Assembly: GCA_964642855.1 (NCBI GenBank)
Contig: CAZXSK010000013.1
Span: 4,634-68,633, forward strand
Origin: CAZXSK01 sp964642855
GTDB taxonomy: Bacteria; Planctomycetota; Phycisphaerae; SM23-33
DNA: 64,000 bases
Direction: 5' to 3'
Of this stretch, positions 60,387-64,000 are shown piece after piece; within the stretch, counting starts at the first letter, position 1; each line of letters starts with the position of its first letter. Made by a program: the position numbers and the translations under genes. The notes below the pieces were generated by a model. That model was not told the DNA's origin, ran no database searches, and worked only from the letters and a program-made list of their open reading frames with translations.

Positions 60387-61604
60387 TCACCCCTCCGAAA
60401 GTGAGGCCTGGAGCTTCCTGGCGACGGCCTGTCCGAGCAGACGACACTGGTTGAGCTCCTCGTCTGTGGGCACGTATTTCGCGCGGAGTGGCTCGTCGAT
60501 CATGTCCACACCCATCGAATCCAGCCACTGGTGAATCTCCTTGGGTGCTTCGCCGCTCCAGCCATAGCTGCCAAACGCCGCCCCGACGAGATTCGTGGGC
60601 TTGAGGCCCTTCAGGTACGTCAGCACGTCGGGAATCGTCGGGAACATGCCGTTGTTAAGCGTCGGTGAGCCCACCACAATCGCGCCCGCGTCGAGAATCT
60701 CGGTGGCTACGTCCGACCGGTGCGAGCCCGAGAGGGGCATGACCTTCACGCTCGTGCCTTCCTCGCTGATTCCGTCCGCGATGATCCGGGCCATCTTCGC
60801 GGTGCTCTGCCACATCGTGTCGTAGACCACGATCGCGCGGTTGGACTTCTCGCCCGATGCCCAGCGTGCGTAGCACTGCAGCACGTGGTCAATATCTTCA
60901 CCACGGCGGTAGATCGGCCCGTGGTCGGGCGCGACGATGTCGATCTGCTCGCGCAGGGGCCCGAGCTTCTCCAGCGTCTTGTTGATGAACGTCGCGAGGT
61001 GCATGAGGATGTTGGCGTAGTACTTGGCGAGCTCGTAGCCTCGCACGCCGGGGTCGATCTCGTCGGCGAACCGCTCGTTGGAGGCCAGGTGCATCCCGAA
61101 GGCATCCTGCGAGAACATCAGCCTCGCGCCGTGGAGATAGCTGACCATGCTGTCGGGCCAGTGACACATGCGGGTTTCGTAGAACGAGAGCTTGTCGCTG
61201 CCGAGATCGATGCTTTCGCCGTCTCCGATTTCCGTCAGCTCGGGCGTATCCAGGCGGTGGGCCTTCAGCGCCCGCACGCCCTGCTTGGATGCGTACACCA
61301 CGCCGGGCTTGACGGCCTGGACCGTCTGGGGAATGCCCCCGGAGTGGTCCATCTCGGCATGGTTGGAGACGATGATCTCGATGTCGGACGGGTCGGCGAC
61401 CGAGGAGATCCTCGCGAGCATCTCGTCGACGAACGGCGCCTTGACCGTGTCGATCAGCGTCAATTTGTCTGCCTTGACGAGAAACGCGTTGTACGTCGAG
61501 CCGCGATCCGTCGCGTAGCCGTGGAAGTCCCGCAGGTGCCAGTCGATGGCCCCGACCCAGTACACGTTTTCGGTCACCTGTACAGCCTTGTACGTCTCAA
61601 TCAT
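60387..61604 (-). CDS. Flavodiiron protein (FprA family A-type flavoprotein)
   Basis: A 405-residue oxygen (or NO) reductase. The N-terminal beta-lactamase-like domain holds the di-iron site: SNHAEMDHSGGIP (H-x-E-x-D-H), HWPDSMVSYL, FSQDAFGMHLA and PDHGPIYR supply the metal ligands. The C-terminal flavodoxin domain binds FMN (IVVYDTMWQSTAKMARIIAD, VGSPTLNNGMFPTIPDVLTY, AAFGSYGWSG). It reduces O2 to water using electrons from rubredoxin. The gene lies between the ferritin-like gene (18 bases upstream) and nqrB. Confidence 0.95.
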   Translation of the reverse strand: MIETYKAVQVTENVYWVGAIDWHLRDFHGYATDRGSTYNAFLVKADKLTLIDTVKAPFVDEMLARISSVADPSDIEIIVSNHAEMDHSGGIPQTVQAVKPGVVYASKQGVRALKAHRLDTPELTEIGDGESIDLGSDKLSFYETRMCHWPDSMVSYLHGARLMFSQDAFGMHLASNERFADEIDPGVRGYELAKYYANILMHLATFINKTLEKLGPLREQIDIVAPDHGPIYRRGEDIDHVLQCYARWASGEKSNRAIVVYDTMWQSTAKMARIIADGISEEGTSVKVMPLSGSHRSDVATEILDAGAIVVGSPTLNNGMFPTIPDVLTYLKGLKPTNLVGAAFGSYGWSGEAPKEIHQWLDSMGVDMIDEPLRAKYVPTDEELNQCRLLGQAVARKLQASLSEG

Positions 61605-61622
61605 GGATGATGGTCCCTCGGA

Positions 61623-62096
61623 TTACTGTTCCTGCTCTTCCTGCAGATACCGTGCGAGGTTCCGCAGACTCGTGGCGTGCTGCATTTCCTGGGCGATGAT
61701 ACGATCCACCTGCTGGCGGGCGTCGCCGGGCTGGAGCAACTCCTTGACGCCCAGATAGAAAAGGATCGAATCGTTTTCCATCCCGATGGCCGTGCGCACC
61801 ACCAGGTGAATGTCTTCCCCGCCTTCCATGCGGGAAGACGGTCCCTCCTGCAGATCGGCGACCAGGGCGTCCTGGCTGAACGCCTGGAGATAGTCGCCGG
61901 CTTCGGCTGGCGTCTGGCCGGAGACGCTTCCCTTCATGCGGAGGAACGTCTCCTCGTGGTCCTTCTCCATGGCTACGAACTGGCGCAGCAACTGGGCGGC
62001 TTTGGGGTCGTCGGCCCGTTCGGCTGCGTTGGCGTAGAACTCGGCTCCTCGCCGTTCGATCTGGCAGGCGAGGTCGAAAACGTCCGTCGGATTCAT
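61623..62096 (-). CDS. Ferritin-like di-iron protein (rubrerythrin-type erythrin domain)
   Basis: A 157-residue four-helix protein. The Glu/His ligands of a ferritin-like di-iron site are seen in IERRGAEFYANAAERAD (E-x6-Y), MEKDHEETFLRM (ExxH), IGMENDSILFYLGVKELL and IAQEMQHATSLRNLA (ExxH). No C-terminal rubredoxin domain follows, unlike true rubrerythrin. AAGGA lies 9 bases before the ATG at 62096. It may be a peroxidase or iron-binding protein. The gene sits between ferritin and the flavodiiron gene. Confidence 0.88.
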   Translation of the reverse strand: MNPTDVFDLACQIERRGAEFYANAAERADDPKAAQLLRQFVAMEKDHEETFLRMKGSVSGQTPAEAGDYLQAFSQDALVADLQEGPSSRMEGGEDIHLVVRTAIGMENDSILFYLGVKELLQPGDARQQVDRIIAQEMQHATSLRNLARYLQEEQEQ

Positions 62097-62131
62097 GGCG
62101 GGCATTCCTTTGCTGGCGTCGTGTCGGTCGG

Positions 62132-62656
62132 TTATCCGCCTTCGCTCTCTGCCGGTGGGGGAGTAAACGTGCGCTGACTCATCTCGCGGTCGAGCATGAA
62201 CAGCCCGCCACCTTGGCCGTCGCCCACGAGCTTGAGGTTCTGGACCACGCCGTCGGCGGTGGCTTCTTCCTCGACCTGCTCGTCGACGAACCACTTCAGG
62301 AAACTGTCGGCGTCGTGGGCCTTTTCCTCCCGGGCGAGATCCACCAGGTTGTTGATCCGCTCGGTAATGTAACACTCGTGCTTGTAGGCCGCCTCAAACG
62401 CAGCCAGGGGCGATTCCCACTCGGTATCCGGCGCTTCGATGGAGGCGAGTTTCACCCGGCCGCCACGCTCGAGGATGAACTGGTAGAACTTCATCGCGTG
62501 GAGCATCTCCTCCTGAGCCTGGGCACGCATCCACGCACCGAACCCCGAGAGGTTGAGGTCCTCGAAGTACGCCGACATCGACCAGTACAGGTAGGCGGAG
62601 AACGTCTCGGCGTTGATCTGGTCGTTGAACGCCTTCTCGATCGATTCCTTCATCAT
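62132..62656 (-). CDS. Ferritin
   Basis: A 174-residue non-haem ferritin that oxidises and stores iron. The ferroxidase ligands are visible in NAETFSAYLYWSMSAYFEDL, AQAQEEMLHAMKFYQFILER (ExxH) and FVDEQVEEEATADGVVQNLK. AAGGA lies 9 bases before the first of two adjacent ATG codons. The start overlaps the desulfoferrodoxin stop (CAATGA). Storage of free iron would limit Fenton chemistry and suits the oxygen-defence context. Confidence 0.95.
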   Translation of the reverse strand: MMKESIEKAFNDQINAETFSAYLYWSMSAYFEDLNLSGFGAWMRAQAQEEMLHAMKFYQFILERGGRVKLASIEAPDTEWESPLAAFEAAYKHECYITERINNLVDLAREEKAHDADSFLKWFVDEQVEEEATADGVVQNLKLVGDGQGGGLFMLDREMSQRTFTPPPAESEGG

Positions 62657-63036
62657 TGGGGGTGTCCTTCCCAGAGACCGTGCTTGTTGCAGAACTCCCG
62701 GGCGATCACCTCGCCCGTTACGCCGGGGAAGCGGGCGGCCGGTTGGTCCCCGGCGGCCAGCTCCACCCGCCAGAGCCTGCGCCCTTGACGGATCTCGATC
62801 CACTGAATGTAGTGCGTCTCTTCCATCGGGTGGGCGACCTGGCCCACCGTCACCTTCACGCCGTCATCCGTCTGCTTGACGATCGGCATGTGTTTCTCGC
62901 GGCCTGTGTCTTCCGTGCGGGGTTTCATCAGCGCCATGGGCTGGCCGCAGCATACGGGCTCGCCCGCGCCACCGTCCAGCACCTCCACCACGATGCCGCA
63001 CACCAGACACTTGTAGACCTGCTTGCTCTCAGTCAT
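62653..63036 (-). CDS. Desulfoferrodoxin (2Fe superoxide reductase)
   Basis: A 127-residue superoxide reductase with both iron centres. Centre I (Fe-S4) uses Cys10, Cys13, Cys29 and Cys30 (CLVCG, CCGQP). Centre II (FeN4S) uses His49 (EKHMP), His69 and His75 (VAHPMEETHYIQWIEI), Cys116 and His119 (EFCNKHGLW). Glu47-Lys48 form the lid that helps superoxide binding. It reduces superoxide to peroxide without making oxygen, which tpx and rubrerythrin then remove. The stop overlaps the ferritin start. Confidence 0.96.
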   Translation of the reverse strand: MTESKQVYKCLVCGIVVEVLDGGAGEPVCCGQPMALMKPRTEDTGREKHMPIVKQTDDGVKVTVGQVAHPMEETHYIQWIEIRQGRRLWRVELAAGDQPAARFPGVTGEVIAREFCNKHGLWEGHPQ

Positions 63037-63040
63037 CCTT

Positions 63041-63568
63041 CTAGCCAGCCTGGCTGCGTACCTTCTCGACCATGCTCAGCACCGCGTCGTAGTCCGGCTC
63101 GTGGGTCATCTCTTCGACGAGCTGCACGTACCGGATCTTGCGAGACTTGTCGATGATGAAAATCGTCCGGGCCAGGAGCCTGAGTTCCTTGATCAGCACG
63201 CCGTAGTTCTCGCCGACCGATGCATCGCGGTGATCGGACAGAACCGACAGGTTGTCCGCCTCGACCTGTCCGCACCAACGCTTCTGCGCGAAGGGCAGGT
63301 CCATGCTCACCGTCACGACCGCCACGTCGTCGCCCAGCGAGGTGGCTTCCTTGTTGAATCGCCTGGCCTCGGCGTCGCAGACGGAGGTGTCGAGCGACGG
63401 AACCGTGACGAGCACAACGGTCTTTCCCTCGAAGTCCGAGAGTTTCGCGTCTTCAAGATCCGGCGTGACAGCAGTGAAGTCGGGCGCGTCGTCGTCGACG
63501 CCAACGACGTTTCCGGCCAGCGTCAGGGGCTGCCCGTCAAACGTTACGGCTCCGGTGCGGTCGGTCAT
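63041..63568 (-). CDS. tpx: Thiol peroxidase
   Basis: A 175-residue atypical 2-Cys peroxiredoxin. The peroxidatic Cys64 lies in SLDTSVCDAEARRF and the resolving Cys99 in PFAQKRWCGQVEADN, the spacing characteristic of Tpx. The N-terminal VTFDGQPLTLAGN and the RTIFIIDKSRKIRYVQLVEE strand are also typical. It reduces hydrogen and alkyl peroxides at the expense of thioredoxin. It lies four bases before desulfoferrodoxin in the same direction and 45 bases after the rubrerythrin gene. Confidence 0.96.
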   Translation of the reverse strand: MTDRTGAVTFDGQPLTLAGNVVGVDDDAPDFTAVTPDLEDAKLSDFEGKTVVLVTVPSLDTSVCDAEARRFNKEATSLGDDVAVVTVSMDLPFAQKRWCGQVEADNLSVLSDHRDASVGENYGVLIKELRLLARTIFIIDKSRKIRYVQLVEEMTHEPDYDAVLSMVEKVRSQAG

Positions 63569-63613
63569 GGTGAGTCTCCTTCTTTCAGTGGCCAGGCGCA
63601 GTGACGCGCGGCA

Positions 63614-64000
63614 TCAGGCAAACGTTTCGTACTTCTCCTTGACGGCTCCGCAGATCGGGCAGCGATCGGGAACATCGCCCTCCAGGGTGTGTCCGCAGAC
63701 CGTGCAGATCTGGATCGGTCCGACTTCGAAGTCCTTCTGGCTGTCGACGGCCTGCTTGGCCTCGGTGTACATCGCGGCGTGGATCTTCTCGGCTGCGATG
63801 GCGTAGTTCATGCTCTGGATGGCGGCCTTTTCGTTCTGGGCCTCAGCGACGGCCAGGTAGGCGGGATACATCTCCTCGATCTCGAACTCCTCGCCCTCGA
63901 TCGCCCCGGCGAGGTTTTCGCTGGTCGTGCCGATGCCGAACCCGCCGCCGGCGTTGACTACCGCCGGGCCGGATTCATCGCGCATCGCGCGGAAGTGCCC
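63614..64000 (-). CDS. Rubrerythrin, C-terminal part (runs off the window)
   Basis: The frame is open to the right edge (it reads GHFRAMRDES at the edge), so the N-terminal part lies outside. Visible are part of the di-iron four-helix domain (EGEEFEIEEMYPAYLAVAEA, SMNYAIAAEKIHAAMYTEA with ExxH) and a C-terminal rubredoxin-like domain with two CxxC pairs (ICTVCG, DRCPICGA). Rubrerythrin reduces hydrogen peroxide with electrons from rubredoxin. It appears to be the first visible gene of the oxygen-defence unit; a promoter would lie beyond the window. Confidence 0.92.
   Translation of the reverse strand, partial: GHFRAMRDESGPAVVNAGGGFGIGTTSENLAGAIEGEEFEIEEMYPAYLAVAEAQNEKAAIQSMNYAIAAEKIHAAMYTEAKQAVDSQKDFEVGPIQICTVCGHTLEGDVPDRCPICGAVKEKYETFA

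Overview
The window looks like draft sequence (two 100-N gaps) from a bacterium of moderately high GC, most likely an anaerobic or micro-aerophilic planctomycete of the Phycisphaerae type, probably a metagenome-assembled genome. This is an inference. It rests on an HYExAFE-family gene, frequent TTG and GTG starts with good Shine-Dalgarno (SD) sites, many secreted proteins of unknown family, an Nqr-type sodium pump and a dense set of non-haem-iron oxygen-defence proteins. I saw no rRNA or tRNA gene, transposon, prophage or CRISPR array.

Layout. 1-3.7 kb (+): the end of a metallophosphoesterase, a HicB-like small protein, a very acidic protein, a GAF histidine kinase and a CBS-pair protein. 3.7-4.1 kb: a tandem repeat broken by an assembly gap. 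4.1-7.5 kb (+): ykgJ-like gene, hisS, HYExAFE gene, then small exported or membrane proteins, two of them paralogues. 7.5-14.6 kb (-): one locus made of a membrane protein with an amidotransferase-like fold, an ABC ATPase, an ABC-2 permease and a HEAT-repeat protein. 14.7-18 kb: an exported protein of unknown function, then a GT39-type glycosyltransferase with its LAB_N partner. 18.3-23.4 kb (+): gyrA and two exported coiled-coil proteins. 23.5-29.9 kb (-): DHH phosphoesterase, FHA-GAF histidine kinase, MBL hydrolase, tandem nucleoside-diphosphate-kinase protein and leuC. 30.2-34.9 kb: PilZ protein, then glyA-thiE-sugar isomerase and a PH-like protein. 35-38.3 kb: pabC and a Nif3 gene facing a gapped pabB. 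38.3-46.8 kb (-): exported proteins, a GH123/DUF4091-like protein, a membrane glycosyltransferase and an ABC exporter carrying a PDZ-like insert. 46.9-48.7 kb (-): holB and tmk. 49.2-52.8 kb (-): a permease fused to a PTS EIIA domain, a GspE/PilT-like ATPase and a STAS protein. 53.5 kb (+): zwf. 55.1-64 kb (-): oxygen defence and energy genes: rubrerythrin, tpx, desulfoferrodoxin, ferritin, a second ferritin-like protein, flavodiiron protein, nqrBCDEF, an unknown gene and rubredoxin.

How the genes work together. The last 9 kb form a coherent oxygen-tolerance and sodium-pumping module: superoxide reductase, peroxidases and the flavodiiron oxygen reductase can be fed by rubredoxin, next to the NADH-oxidising Nqr complex. 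zwf supplies NADPH beside it. pabB and pabC supply folate precursor, and glyA-thiE supply one-carbon units and thiamine.

The least expected signals are non-coding. The 711-bp divergent spacer between the STAS gene and zwf holds, on the minus strand, a promoter, a 65-nt paired domain and a directly abutting intrinsic terminator with mutually exclusive pairings, as in a riboswitch or attenuator. On the plus strand it holds a second promoter-plus-hairpins-plus-terminator unit that looks like a small RNA. A third candidate RNA lies between tmk and the permease. Several promoters sit so close to their start codon that the mRNAs should be leaderless.
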